NCBI GenBank assembly: GCA_020636255.1
Contig: JACJYE010000004.1
Coordinates: forward strand, 429,623 to 493,622
Reading direction: 5' to 3'
Origin: Lewinellaceae bacterium
GTDB lineage: Bacteria > Bacteroidota > Bacteroidia > Chitinophagales > Saprospiraceae
Length of the DNA stretch: 64,000 nt
The number at the start of each line of letters is the position of its first letter. The stretch's first letter is position 1. Under the pieces are notes generated by a model. The model was not told the DNA's origin, made no database searches, and worked only from the letters and a program-made list of their open reading frames with translations. The translations under genes and the position numbers were made by a program. This document shows, in pieces, positions 43,623-52,775 of the stretch.

Positions 43623-44978
43623 CTACAACCGCAATATCTTGATCTCTACCCGCTGGTTGCGCCTTCTCCCGTCTTCCGTGCCGTTGCTGAACAAGGGGTC
43701 GCGTTTGCCATAACCTTTGTAAAATACCCGGCTGGGGTCTATGCCTTTCTGTACCAGGTATTCCGCGACGGCGCGCGCGCGGGCAGTCGACAGCTGGTCG
43801 CAATATTCGGGAGGAGGCAGGTTGTTGGTGTGCCCGGCAATCTCGACCACGATCGAGGGGTTGTCTTTCAGGAAAACGAAGATCTCTTCGAGTATGGGAA
43901 TAGCTGATGCCTGAATATTGGTGCTATCCGCTTCAAACTGCAATTTCTGCATCTGGATCGTCTGGCCGCTCCGCAATGCCCCCGAGGCCAGTTCTTTCAT
44001 GATGCGCTCAGCGATCTCAAAGCTGGCGGCTGCCGAACACCCTTTGCCGTCCGATACCGTCACACTGTGCTGGCCGATCCCAAAGCCCGATGCCTGGGCG
44101 CCTGTAGCGCCGTTATCCCAACTGTATTGATAGGCGCCATCTCCTCCACTTGCAGCAGCGGTAGCTTTGCCATCAGTAGTCGACTCGCTGAAAGCCGGTT
44201 CTTTATCTACTATCGCAACAGTCAACGGCTCCGGCTCCGATACCGTTATCCGTGCACTTTGCGTAGTTCCCAGCACATCTGTCACTGTAAGTGCATATTC
44301 TCCCGGCCCCAGGTTCCGTAACGATTCGCCGTTCAAAGCCGGGTTATTCCACTGGTACTGGTACGGCCCTTTGCCGCCGTTGGTTTCGGCCTCAATAGCA
44401 GCATCACCGGCGCCATGGCAACTGGCCGGGCTGGCCAGGCTGAGCCTGACTACCAGCGGCAGGATGTTCTCTGTAATGCTTACGCTGGCCGTGCCCGTGC
44501 AGCCCGATGCGTCCGTAACCGTTACCGTATGCGTGCCGGGAGCCAGTTTCGTGGCCGTAGCGGCCCCCTCGCCGTTGTCCCATGCGTAGCTGTAGGGCGC
44601 CGTGCCGCCCGTTACGCTGGCCTTCGCCTGCCCGTCCGCATTACCCGTGCTCGCTGGGCTGGTGGCCATCGCTGTGGCTTGCAGCGCCGTGGGTTCCGTT
44701 ATGGTATAATTGGCCGACTCCGACTGCCCGCTGGCGTCCGTCACCGTCAGGCTGTACTGGCCTGCTTTCAGTTTGCCGGCTGTAGTACCTGCCAACCCGG
44801 GATTGCTCCAGGCATACTGGTACGGCCCCTTGCCGCCGCTTACCTCTGCCTCCAGGGCGCCGTCCGCACTGCCGGCGCAGCGCACCGCTTCGCTCTGGCG
44901 CAGCGTTACTGCCAGCGGTAGGATGTTCTCTGTAATGCTTACGCTGGCCGTGCCGGTACAGCCCGATGCGTCCGTCAT
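43623..44978 (-). CDS. Fragment 4: last SprB repeats and OmpA domain
   Basis: The C-terminal piece, 451 residues open. It begins inside the 459-bp repeats (VSITENILPLAVTLRQSEA), then passes into diverged SprB repeats (SLASPASCHGAGDAAIEAET and KEPAFSESTTDGKATAAASG). The OmpA domain follows: MQKLQFEADSTNIQASAIPI, VVEIAGHTNNLPPPEYCDQL, LSTARARAVAEYLVQKGIDPS and the NGTEDGRRRNQRVEIKIL end with the Asp and Arg that bind peptidoglycan. The domain lies on the cell-wall side, so this protein should be wall-anchored rather than exported like a T9SS cargo. Confidence 0.85.
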   Translation of the reverse strand: MTDASGCTGTASVSITENILPLAVTLRQSEAVRCAGSADGALEAEVSGGKGPYQYAWSNPGLAGTTAGKLKAGQYSLTVTDASGQSESANYTITEPTALQATAMATSPASTGNADGQAKASVTGGTAPYSYAWDNGEGAATATKLAPGTHTVTVTDASGCTGTASVSITENILPLVVRLSLASPASCHGAGDAAIEAETNGGKGPYQYQWNNPALNGESLRNLGPGEYALTVTDVLGTTQSARITVSEPEPLTVAIVDKEPAFSESTTDGKATAAASGGDGAYQYSWDNGATGAQASGFGIGQHSVTVSDGKGCSAAASFEIAERIMKELASGALRSGQTIQMQKLQFEADSTNIQASAIPILEEIFVFLKDNPSIVVEIAGHTNNLPPPEYCDQLSTARARAVAEYLVQKGIDPSRVFYKGYGKRDPLFSNGTEDGRRRNQRVEIKILRL

Positions 44979-44980
44979 CG

Positions 44981-45502
44981 TTACCGTATGCGTGCCGGGG
45001 CCAGTTTCGTGGCCGTAGCTGCCGCCTCGCCGTTGTCCCAGGCGTAGCTGTAAGGCGCCGTGCCGCCCGTTACGCTGGCCTTCGCCTGCCCGTCCGCATT
45101 ACCCGTGCTCGCTGGGCTGGTGGCCATCGCTGTGGCTTGCAGCGCCGTGGGTTCCGTTATGGTAATATTGGCCGACTCCGACTGCCCGCTGGCGTCCGTC
45201 ACCGTCAGGCTATACTGGCCTGCTTTCAGTTTGCCGGCTGTAGTACCTGCCAGCCCGGGGTTGCTCCAGTGGAATATTGGTACGGTACTTACCGCCCGCT
45301 TACCTCTGCCTCCAGGGCGCCGTCCACACTGCCGGCGCAGCGCACCGCTTCGCTCTGGCGCAGCGTTACTACCAGCGGTAGTATATCTTCCGTGACCGCT
45401 ACGCTGGCCGTGCCGGTACAGCCCGATGCGTCCGTCACCGTTACCGTATGCGTGCCGGGGGCCAGTTTCGTGGCCGTAGCGGCCCCCTCGCCGTTGTCCC
45501 AT
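44981..45502 (-). CDS. Fragment 3: SprB unit in a third frame
   Basis: The SprB-coding part of this open frame is about 44995-45285 (HWSNPGLAGTTAGKLKAGQY onward); the rest of the frame upstream is a shadow of the previous fragment. It ends where a single G is missing in the GGGG run at 44996. It links fragment 2 to fragment 4. Confidence 0.55.
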   Translation of the reverse strand: MGQRRGGRYGHETGPRHAYGNGDGRIGLYRHGQRSGHGRYTTAGSNAAPERSGALRRQCGRRPGGRGKRAVSTVPIFHWSNPGLAGTTAGKLKAGQYSLTVTDASGQSESANITITEPTALQATAMATSPASTGNADGQAKASVTGGTAPYSYAWDNGEAAATATKLAPARIR

Positions 45503-46047
45503 GCGTAGCTGTAGGGCGCCATGCCGCCTGTCACGCTGGCTTTCGCCTGCCCGTCCGCATTACCCGTGCTCGCTGGGCTGGTGGCCATCGCTGTAGCTTG
45601 CAGCGCCGTGGGTTCCGTTATGGTATAATTGGCCGACTCCGACTGCCCGCTGGCGTCCGTCACCGTCAGGCTGTACTGGCCTGCTTTCAGTTTGCCGGCT
45701 GTAGTACCTGCCAACCCGGGATTGCTCCAGGCATATTGGTACGGCCCCTTGCCGCCGCTTACCTCTGCCTCCAGGGCGCCGTCCGCACTGCCGGCGCAGC
45801 GCACCGCTTCGCTCTGGCGCAGCGTTACTACCAGCGGTAGTATATCTTCCGTGACCGCTACGCTGGCCGTGCCGGTACAGCCCGATGCGTCCGTCACCGT
45901 TACCGTATGCGTGCCGGGGGCCAGTTTCGTGGCCGTAGCTGCCGCCTCGCCGTTGTCCCATGCGTAGCTGTAGGGCGCCGTGCCGCCTGTCACGCTGGCT
46001 TTCGCCTGCCCGTCCGCATTACCCGTGCTCGCTGGGCTGGTGGCCAT
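45289..46047 (-). CDS. Fragment 2: SprB repeats
   Basis: A piece of 252 residues in the frame that continues the SprB repeats after the 46200 disruption; the repeat frame is open back to about 46204 but without a start codon there. It contains one and a half 153-residue units: ASTGNADGQAKASVTGG, then VTVTDASGCTGTASVAVTED and SYAWDNGEAAATATK. It ends EVSGR at the next frame break. It is not a separate gene. Confidence 0.7.
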   Translation of the reverse strand: MATSPASTGNADGQAKASVTGGTAPYSYAWDNGEAAATATKLAPGTHTVTVTDASGCTGTASVAVTEDILPLVVTLRQSEAVRCAGSADGALEAEVSGGKGPYQYAWSNPGLAGTTAGKLKAGQYSLTVTDASGQSESANYTITEPTALQATAMATSPASTGNADGQAKASVTGGMAPYSYAWDNGEGAATATKLAPGTHTVTVTDASGCTGTASVAVTEDILPLVVTLRQSEAVRCAGSVDGALEAEVSGR

Positions 46048-48577
46048 CGCTGTGGCTTGCAGCGCCGTGGGTTCCGTTATGGTAATATTGGCCGACTCCG
46101 ACTGCCCGCTGGCGTCCGTTACCGTCAGGCTGTATTGGCCTGCTTTCAGTTTGCCGGCTGTAGTACCTGCCAGCCCGGGATTGTTCCAGGCATATTGGTA
46201 CGGTACACCCGCCGCTTACCTCTGCCTCCAGGGCGCCGTCCGCACTGCCGGCGCAGCGCACCGCTTCGCTCTGGCGCAGCGTTACTACCAGCGGTAGTAT
46301 ATCTTCCGTGACCGCTACGCTGGCCGTGCCGGTACAGCCCGATGCGTCCGTCACCGTTACCGTATGCGTGCCGGGAGCCAGTTTCGTGGCCGTAGCTGCC
46401 GCCTCGCCGTTGTCCCAGGCGTAGCTATAAGGCGAGGCGCCGCCTGTAACGCTGGCCTTCGCCTGCCCGTCCGCATTACCCGTGCTCGCTGGGCTGGTGG
46501 CCATCGCTGTAGCTTGCAGCGCCGTGGGTTCCGTTATGGTAATATTGGCCGACTCCGACTGCCCGCTGGCGTCCGTTACCGTCAGGCTGTACTGGCCTGC
46601 TTTCAGTTTGCCGGCTGTAGTGCCTGCCAGCCCGGGATTGTTCCAGGCATATTGGTACGGCCCCTTACCGCCGCTTACCTCTGCCTCCAGGGCGCCGTCC
46701 GCACTGCCGGCGCAGCGCACCGCTTCGCTCTGGCGCAGCGTTACTGCCAGCGGTAGTATATCTTCCGTGACCGCTACGCTGGCCGTGCCGGTGCAGCCCG
46801 ATGCGTCCGTCACCGTTACCGTATGCATGCCGGGGGCTAGCTTGGTAGCCGTAGCTGCTGTCTCGCCGTTGTCCCAGGCGTAGCTATAAGGCGAGGCGCC
46901 GCCTGTAACGCTGGCCTTCGCCTGCCCGTCCGCATTACCCGTGCTCGCTGGGCTGGTGGCCATCGCTGTAGCTTGCAGCGCCATGGGTTCCGTTATGGTA
47001 ATATTGGCCGACTCCGACTGCCCGCTGGCGTCCGTCACCGTCAGGCTGTACTGGCCTGCTTTCAGTTTGCCGGCTGTAGTACCTGCCAGCCCGGGATTGC
47101 TCCAGGCATATTGGTACGGCCCCTTACCGCCGCTTACCTCTGCCTCCAGGGCGCCGTCCGCACTGCCGGCGCAGCGCACCGCTTCGCTCTGGCGCAGCGT
47201 TACTGCCAGCGGCAGGATGTTCTCTGTAATGCTTACGCTGGCCGTGCCTGTACAGCCCGATGCGTCCGTCACCGTTACCGTATGCGTGCCGGGAGCCAGT
47301 TTCGTGGCCGTAGCTACCGCCTCGCCGTTGTCCCAGGCGTAGCTATAAGGCGAGGCGCCGCCTGTAACGCTGGCCTTCGCCTGGCCGTCGGATTGGCCCG
47401 TAGTGGCAATCGCGACTGTGGAAGCTTTGACCTGGGGAGCAGCCGGCGCTTGTAACTCAATGTTTGCGATCTTGGCCTTGCCGCCGCTATCCGTAAGGGT
47501 GAGCGAGTAAGCTCCCGGAGCGAGGCCCTTGGGGTTATCACCCGACAGCCCGGAAGTCCACTTATAGGAATAGGGAGGCTGTCCTCCTGAAATTTTCACC
47601 AGCAAGGCGCCATTTTTCCCGTCCCCACCACAGGACACCTCCTTTTGGACGAGGATATTGACGCTCATTGCTGAAGCTTTCTGGATCAGAAAAAGCCCTT
47701 TATCTTCCGTACCCACCCATACGGCGCCATCATGGTCGGCGGCCAGGCAGGTAGTATACTGGCTTGTAAATTCCTGAGCGGGCCCGAACACCGTAAAAAC
47801 CTCCGTCTCCGGGTTGTAGCGGGTAACCACTTCCGAGGCGATCCAGAGGTAACCGGCGTCATCGAAGGTGATGGCCCGCAGCGGCCCTTCCGTCTTGCGG
47901 GCCGGGATCTCGATGGGCAACCAGGAATCCCGGGCGTCGACACGGCCAACCAGGCCGTCGCCCAGGAGCCAGGCCTCGAGGCCTTTACCGGCAATAGACA
48001 GGATATTAAAGTCTTTTTCCAGCAGTTTCCAACGTCCGTTCTCACCGACGAGCACGCCCTGCTCTGTGCCGGCCCAAAGGCGGCCTCTGGCATCCAGGTG
48101 TACCGTATTAATATGGTTGGATCTCAGTTTGGAATCACCGGCCGTCAGGTGTTCGGCCAACTGAAGCGGCGGGCCCGGCTTTAGCTGGAAGAGTCCTGCG
48201 TCGGCGGTGCCGATCCACAAGGCCTTCCGGTTCGCATCGTATACTGCACAGGTGATGCGCACGTCCGGGCCGGCGATCCCTTTGATGGCCTCCATACTCC
48301 ACGACAGCTCGGCATTGCCTCCAAGAATGCCCAGCAATTGCTGCTCGCCGGCAGGCACATTGACAGGCTCACCGAGGCCGGAATCGTAGATGCGGAATAC
48401 ACCCTGGGCATTGGCAGCCCATTTGTTATTGTTTTCATCGACAAAAACGTTGCGCACCGGCGACTGGCGGCTGACAGCACTACAACGGATAACTTCCATT
48501 TCCTCCTGGGCCTGTGCGTACATGGCCGTGAACACTAAAAACAACAAATACCATTTTCTCATAGGGCTCTTTTTCAA
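46019..48577 (-). CDS. Fragment 1: signal peptide, beta-propeller and first SprB units
   Basis: The N-terminal piece, 852 residues open. It has a signal peptide (LLFLVFTAMYAQA), then propeller blades with the repeating pattern 'W.GT...GL': ALWIGTADAGLFQL, RLWAGTEQGVLVG, AVWVGTEDKGLF. These are like the Reg_prop repeats of hybrid histidine kinases, but no kinase follows. SprB repeats begin about residue 330 (SCGGDGKNGALLVKISGG). True coding ends near 46200, where the reading frame leaves the repeat: after EAEVSGG the frame reads a non-SprB sequence to the stop. MKKSPMRK or the internal MRKWYLL are possible starts. Confidence 0.8.
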   Translation of the reverse strand: MKKSPMRKWYLLFLVFTAMYAQAQEEMEVIRCSAVSRQSPVRNVFVDENNNKWAANAQGVFRIYDSGLGEPVNVPAGEQQLLGILGGNAELSWSMEAIKGIAGPDVRITCAVYDANRKALWIGTADAGLFQLKPGPPLQLAEHLTAGDSKLRSNHINTVHLDARGRLWAGTEQGVLVGENGRWKLLEKDFNILSIAGKGLEAWLLGDGLVGRVDARDSWLPIEIPARKTEGPLRAITFDDAGYLWIASEVVTRYNPETEVFTVFGPAQEFTSQYTTCLAADHDGAVWVGTEDKGLFLIQKASAMSVNILVQKEVSCGGDGKNGALLVKISGGQPPYSYKWTSGLSGDNPKGLAPGAYSLTLTDSGGKAKIANIELQAPAAPQVKASTVAIATTGQSDGQAKASVTGGASPYSYAWDNGEAVATATKLAPGTHTVTVTDASGCTGTASVSITENILPLAVTLRQSEAVRCAGSADGALEAEVSGGKGPYQYAWSNPGLAGTTAGKLKAGQYSLTVTDASGQSESANITITEPMALQATAMATSPASTGNADGQAKASVTGGASPYSYAWDNGETAATATKLAPGMHTVTVTDASGCTGTASVAVTEDILPLAVTLRQSEAVRCAGSADGALEAEVSGGKGPYQYAWNNPGLAGTTAGKLKAGQYSLTVTDASGQSESANITITEPTALQATAMATSPASTGNADGQAKASVTGGASPYSYAWDNGEAAATATKLAPGTHTVTVTDASGCTGTASVAVTEDILPLVVTLRQSEAVRCAGSADGALEAEVSGGCTVPICLEQSRAGRYYSRQTESRPIQPDGNGRQRAVGVGQYYHNGTHGAASHSDGHQPSEHG

Positions 48578-48735
48578 ATTTGCCGCAAAGTTAGGGTAAG
48601 TAAGAAGAATTCATAGCAATAGACGCCAATCCGCATTGCCAAATGTTAACGTGCCCTTCAAGAAAATATTTCGGCTTAGCGCTACCGCCTGGCGTATCCG
48701 TGTTGTGTTCCTCGGGCCGGTTACGATCCAGGGTG

Positions 48736-48764
48736 TTGTAAATGAGGAGCTTTTTTTACCTTGC
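48736..48764 (+). promoter_or_regulatory. Putative promoter of the acyltransferase gene
   Basis: TTGT (48736-48739) and TACCTTGC (48757-48764) are spaced about 17-18 bases, a loose match to TTTG / TAnnTTTG. It lies 23 bp before the ATG at 48788. Confidence 0.3.
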
Positions 48765-48787
48765 ACAGAAATCTGAGCGAATACAAC

Positions 48788-49669
48788 ATGGCCCAACTAC
48801 TCTACTACCTGCTCTTAAAGCCGATATCACTACTGCCACTTGCTCTGTCTTACCGCTTGTCCGACCTGCTTTATCTGGTGTTATACTACGTGGTGGGGTT
48901 CAGGAAAAAGGTCGTGTACACCAATCTTCGAAATGCCTTCCCCGAAAAAAGCCCGCAGGAGATCCGGAAGATCGCCCGCCGGTTTTATGCTCATTTCTGC
49001 GACCTGCTCATCGAGTCCGTACGCATGTTCAGCATATCCAGAGCGGAAGTATTGCGCCGATGCAGACTCGTCAACCTCGAGCTGGTCGAACGCTTTGCCA
49101 GCCAGGGCAGAAGCATCATAGTGGCGGCAGGGCATTACAACAACTGGGAACTGGCGGCGGTATCCTTCGGCATACAGGCCAGCCACACCATCGTTGGCAT
49201 CTACAAGCCCCTGGCCAATCCATTCTTCGACCGGAAGATGCTGCAGTCGCGCAGCCGATACGGCATGGAAATGCTTTCCAAAAAAGAGACAAAAACCTTT
49301 TTTGCCGCGAATACCCACCGCCTTACCGCAACCCTTTTCGCTACCGACCAATCGCCAGCCAATAGCCACCAGGCCTACTGGATGCGCTTCCTGAACCAGG
49401 AATCCGGCGTGTTGTTCGGTACCGAAAAATATGCCCGGGAATACAACTACCCTGTGGTTTTCGGGAAAATCAGAAAGCTGCGGCGGGGTTATTACGAAAT
49501 GGAATTTTCCCTGGTGGAAGAAAACCCGGCTCAAACTCCGCACGGCCTTGTTACGCAAGAACACACCCGGGCTTTGGAAGCCCTCATCCACGAAGCGCCA
49601 CAATATTGGCTGTGGACGCACAAGCGGTGGAAAAAACAGCGGCCAGAGGATGTTGTGCTGAATGAATGA
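48788..49669 (+). CDS. Lysophospholipid/lipid A acyltransferase (LpxL-like)
   Basis: A protein of 293 residues from ATG 48788 (MAQLLYYLLLKPISLLPL), with one N-terminal membrane segment. The acyltransferase motif is HYNNWE (H116 to E121), the HX4D/E form used by LpxL/LpxM. Other family regions are FRKKVVYTNLRNAFPEKS before it, and FATDQSPA and WLWTHKRWKKQR at the end. It probably adds a late acyl chain to lipid A on the inner face of the inner membrane. Bacteroidota usually carry one such enzyme. It is divergent from the SprB/OmpA gene with 210 bp between. Confidence 0.88.
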   Translation: MAQLLYYLLLKPISLLPLALSYRLSDLLYLVLYYVVGFRKKVVYTNLRNAFPEKSPQEIRKIARRFYAHFCDLLIESVRMFSISRAEVLRRCRLVNLELVERFASQGRSIIVAAGHYNNWELAAVSFGIQASHTIVGIYKPLANPFFDRKMLQSRSRYGMEMLSKKETKTFFAANTHRLTATLFATDQSPANSHQAYWMRFLNQESGVLFGTEKYAREYNYPVVFGKIRKLRRGYYEMEFSLVEENPAQTPHGLVTQEHTRALEALIHEAPQYWLWTHKRWKKQRPEDVVLNE

Positions 49670-49703
49670 TGGCCGTTCATTACCGAATGCTGGGGCTAGG
49701 GGT

Positions 49704-51983
49704 TTACAAATTCAGCCAGTAATTGACCTTCAGTACCAATGCCCTGTTTTTGGCGCGAGGCTCCTGGAAGAACTGGTTTGAAAAATAGTTATCGGTATAC
49801 ACCAGAAAAACATCGGATACGGGGCGGAAACGCCATTGGATACGGCTATTGATATTGACGTTATTGGCCTGAGTGTTGTACTGCAGGAAAGTGCTGAAAA
49901 ACAGGCTGCGCGAGAAGGACAGCTCAGCCCTTGGCCCTACCAGCCAGAAACTGGCGCTACTGTACGGGCCGGGCAGGTTGATGTCGTTGTAGGTATAACT
50001 CACGGCAAAAATGCCAATTGGCTGAAGGCGGTAGTTGAAGCTGCCTTCCATCTGGAAAATGCGGCCGTTGTAATACGTACCCGTCGCCGCGCCAATATCA
50101 AAGAAAAACTTCCTGCGCACATCGGAGTCGTATCCCAGGCCATAGGAATAGTAGGTGTAATCGGTATTTTCCGGCAGGGGCTGCCCGCCGCTGTTGGTCG
50201 GGTCGAAGGGGAAAAACAGGAAGGTGTAATCCTGGCTGGCGCTCAGGAAAAAACGGCTTTGCCCGGGGAACTCAAAGGACAGTTCAGGGCCTATGCTGCG
50301 GTCCGTCACCGCAAAGTCGTTGGCCTTGTTCAGCGTGAAGTCCGTGCCGAAAGCGGCCGAGATGAGGATGACCCGCTTTGCCAGCCATGGGTTTTTCGGA
50401 AAAATATTATAGGACACCTTGGGGCTGAACGAGAAAAAACCCGTCCTGGGCACGAAGCCCATATCCGCCCGGTGGTTCTCTCCGATGTACTGAGACGGAA
50501 GGAAAAGGGACCAGTGCCGGGTATAATGGCCCAGGAAGACAGCCGCCGCCTGGGCGTCGCGGTTGTCGCCATCGGAGAAGGAACGGTGGTAAAAAAGCTC
50601 CGCTTCCCATTTGTTGTCTTTGGAGAACAGGTTGTATTCGATGCCGGCTACGCGGTTGTACCCCTGCGGGTCGATCTTGTAACTCCCATCCGGCCTTTCC
50701 AAAAAGTTCTGCTTGTTGACAAAGACCGCGCCGACGTAGGACCTATCAAAAACCTTGCGCTGCAAAACGCCGACGGAGTAGTTGGCCGGCCCCAGATCTA
50801 TATCCTCCAGCTTCGCCGTTTGCATATTAAGCAGGCCGATGCGCCAGTTGTCGTCGAGCTTGCCGCTGAGCCGGGCGCCGGCGATGATAGGCACGTTAAG
50901 CGTACGTTCGACTTCCACCAATTGCCCATCGGTAGTGGTTCTGCTGATGGTGCCCCTCGCCAGGCCGATGCGCCGGCTGAAAAAAGGGCGGCTGTTTGGG
51001 AAGCCAAAGCGGCTGAAGAGGTCTTCATTCTCCAGGAAAAACTGCCGGCGCTCGGGGAAGAAAAGCTCGAAGCGGCTGAGGTTGGCCAGCTGCCGGTCGA
51101 CCTCCACCTGCGAAAAATCGGGGTTGACGGTCAGGTCCAGGTTCAGAGAGGGCGTGATCGCCACTTTGGCGTCGACGCCGGCATTGAACCGCTGTTCGCC
51201 CGGCAGCTTGAATTCGTAATCCCGCTCGGTGCCCGCAAGGATGTAAGGAATGGCGGAAACGTTCAGCCCGGGCCTCGGCGGGCGGCCTTGCCACTCCAGC
51301 ACACCGGCAAAGGCCAGGTCGTTGGCCTCGAACTGCCGGGGCGCAGGCACCCAGCTCGAACGTTCATTTTGCCTGATCGCCGTCGTTACGAAGTTTATCC
51401 TCCAGGTGTTGCTTCCCTCCGCCAGCTTGTAGCGCAGGGTCTTGAACGGGATGGCAATTTCCACAACCCAATACCCATCGTAGTTGCGCACCTCCGAATA
51501 CCATTTGTTGTCCCAATCAAGCGGTATGTTCTTACCATTATCGATCAGCCCCTCCCGCTGTACGTTGAAGGGCGATACGGCAAAGTGAAAGCCGTTGACC
51601 TTGTCCTTGAACGGGTCGATATTAACGGCGAACTCGTCGCTCGTACCGTGGGAAAAATCCCGCTTGAGGGAGGCGGCCAGATAGTCGGCCCGGGGCTCGA
51701 AGATCGTTGCGCCGATATAGAGGTATATGTCATCGTACACCAGCCGGGCCTCCGTTTGCACAACGGCATAAGAAGTATCAAAGGGAAAGTTCTGGAAAAA
51801 ATCTGCAACGGGTTGAGCGTTTTGCCAGGCTGGTTCGTCGAGCGCGCCGTCGAGTTGGATAGGGCTTTCCGCTTTTTTAACCAGAATGGAATAGGCTTCC
51901 TGCGTGCCGGCGCCCGGCTGGGCATAGGATAACCAGGCAAAACACACAAAGGCCGGAAAGGCCGACAGGGCTTTAAATTTCAT
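49704..51983 (-). CDS. DUF5916 protein with CBM9-like N-terminal domain
   Basis: A protein of 759 residues with a signal peptide (AFPAFVCFAWLSYAQ). The N-terminal CBM9-like sandwich (about 40-240) has IQLDGALDEPAWQNAQPV, ARLVYDDIYLYIGATIF and TSDEFAVNIDPFKDKVNG. The long C-terminal part is a run of beta strands ending in KVNYWLNL, fitting the DUF5916 outer-membrane-like region (VDRQLANLSRFELFFPERR). The family is common in Bacteroidota; its function is not known, and a sugar-binding outer-membrane role is only suggested by the N-terminal domain. A short signal-peptide leader starts at 51983. Confidence 0.88.
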   Translation of the reverse strand: MKFKALSAFPAFVCFAWLSYAQPGAGTQEAYSILVKKAESPIQLDGALDEPAWQNAQPVADFFQNFPFDTSYAVVQTEARLVYDDIYLYIGATIFEPRADYLAASLKRDFSHGTSDEFAVNIDPFKDKVNGFHFAVSPFNVQREGLIDNGKNIPLDWDNKWYSEVRNYDGYWVVEIAIPFKTLRYKLAEGSNTWRINFVTTAIRQNERSSWVPAPRQFEANDLAFAGVLEWQGRPPRPGLNVSAIPYILAGTERDYEFKLPGEQRFNAGVDAKVAITPSLNLDLTVNPDFSQVEVDRQLANLSRFELFFPERRQFFLENEDLFSRFGFPNSRPFFSRRIGLARGTISRTTTDGQLVEVERTLNVPIIAGARLSGKLDDNWRIGLLNMQTAKLEDIDLGPANYSVGVLQRKVFDRSYVGAVFVNKQNFLERPDGSYKIDPQGYNRVAGIEYNLFSKDNKWEAELFYHRSFSDGDNRDAQAAAVFLGHYTRHWSLFLPSQYIGENHRADMGFVPRTGFFSFSPKVSYNIFPKNPWLAKRVILISAAFGTDFTLNKANDFAVTDRSIGPELSFEFPGQSRFFLSASQDYTFLFFPFDPTNSGGQPLPENTDYTYYSYGLGYDSDVRRKFFFDIGAATGTYYNGRIFQMEGSFNYRLQPIGIFAVSYTYNDINLPGPYSSASFWLVGPRAELSFSRSLFFSTFLQYNTQANNVNINSRIQWRFRPVSDVFLVYTDNYFSNQFFQEPRAKNRALVLKVNYWLNL

Positions 51984-52140
51984 GGGTGTTCCTGCTTAAG
52001 ATTTTGCGATAGGGCGAAAGATATGGAATTTCAGGCTCCTACCCTACTGTAACCCGAAACGCGCCACCAGATTGGCAAAAGCAGCCCTTTTCCGGCTTAT
52101 AAAGTTGCTGAATATCAGCGCTAAAGCATGACAATACTCA

Positions 52141-52171
52141 TTGGTGTGTGGCAAAAAAGCCCCTAATATTC
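52141..52171 (+). promoter_or_regulatory. Putative promoter of the DoxX/oxidoreductase pair
   Basis: TTGG (52141-52144) and TAATATTC (52164-52171) are spaced 19 bases, close to TTTG / TAnnTTTG, and lie 22 bp before the DoxX ATG. Confidence 0.4.
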
Positions 52172-52193
52172 GCGCTAATCAAAACAATCCGTT

Positions 52194-52760
52194 ATGAAAG
52201 ATCACGCCTATAAGCTGCGGTACACGCCATCGCAGTTGAACTTATTGGTGCTGCTGCGTTGGGCCATCGGCTGGCACTTCCTCTATGAGGGGGTGGTCAA
52301 GCTATGGAACCCCGGCTGGTCGGCCGGCAGCTTCCTCATCGATTCCAAGGGCCTTTTTGCCGGGATGTTCCAAGCCATGGCCGCCAACGCTTCCGTCCTG
52401 GAAGTCGTGGATTTCCTCAATGTCTGGGGGCTCATCCTCATCGGGCTGGGGCTGATGCTGGGTGGGCTTACCCGCTGGGCAGCTATCGGCGGTATGGTGC
52501 TGCTGGGGTTCTACTACCTGTCGCACCCGGCCATTATCGGCGTCCGCTATGCTATGCCTACCGAAGGCAGCTACCTGTTCGTCAACAAAAACCTGATCGA
52601 ACTGCTGGCGTTGGCCGTGCTCTACGCGTTCCCCACCGGGCATATTGTAGGGCTCGACCGCCTGTTCAAGCGCTGGTTCGGCAAAAAACCGTCAGATGAG
52701 CTTTTGGCGGAACAGGCGCCGGAACAGAAGCACAGCCAGGAAGCCAGTATTCACTCCTAA
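52194..52760 (+). CDS. DoxX-family membrane protein
   Basis: A protein of 188 residues. About four membrane segments can be read, with the DoxX-like opening LNLLVLLRWAIGWHFLYEGVVKLW and later LILIGLGLMLGGLTRWAAIGG. DoxX proteins are quinone- or thiol-linked membrane proteins, and the function of most bacterial copies is unknown. The C-terminal tail is charged. It is followed after 15 bp by a Gfo/Idh/MocA oxidoreductase, which suggests the two form an operon and may act together in electron transfer (inference). Confidence 0.78.
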   Translation: MKDHAYKLRYTPSQLNLLVLLRWAIGWHFLYEGVVKLWNPGWSAGSFLIDSKGLFAGMFQAMAANASVLEVVDFLNVWGLILIGLGLMLGGLTRWAAIGGMVLLGFYYLSHPAIIGVRYAMPTEGSYLFVNKNLIELLALAVLYAFPTGHIVGLDRLFKRWFGKKPSDELLAEQAPEQKHSQEASIHS

Positions 52761-52775
52761 CCAAAAACGCAAGAA

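Larger units (their letters stand above)
44462..47650 (-). repeat. 459-bp tandem repeats (paired SprB units)
   Basis: Equivalent sites at 44462, 44921, 45381, 45840, 46297, 46756 and 47215 are spaced 459, 460, 459, 457, 459 and 459 bp; the odd values carry the indels. The unit encodes 153 residues, two SprB repeats. Copies are nearly identical, with two mosaic blocks (ENILPL/EDILPL and LAVTL/LVVTL) shuffled between units, as expected for gene conversion or recombination. Flanking repeats at both ends are more diverged. Confidence 0.93.
43623..48577 (-). pseudogene. Disrupted beta-propeller/SprB/OmpA surface protein gene
   Basis: Taken as one gene on the minus strand, the protein would be about 1650 residues: a signal peptide (first 23 residues, MYAQAQ), a Reg_prop/two-component-type beta-propeller (about 25-300), a string of paired SprB repeats, then an OmpA C-terminal domain (about 110 residues, ending VEIKILRL). 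Three changes in the repeats break the frame: near 46198-46215 (2 bp lost), near 45268-45300 (net 2 bp gained) and near 44996 (one G lost from a G run). All three lie in near-identical repeats, so an assembly error is as likely as true gene decay. The four open pieces are listed separately. Confidence 0.75.

Noticed and set aside
44415..47455. Repeated plus-strand frames over the SprB array
   Set aside because: They are antisense reads of the 459-bp units and repeat with the same period.
49836..51932. 698-codon plus-strand frame opposite the DUF5916 gene
   Set aside because: It is antisense to a complete conserved gene and has no domain of its own; GC-rich third positions often leave such frames open.
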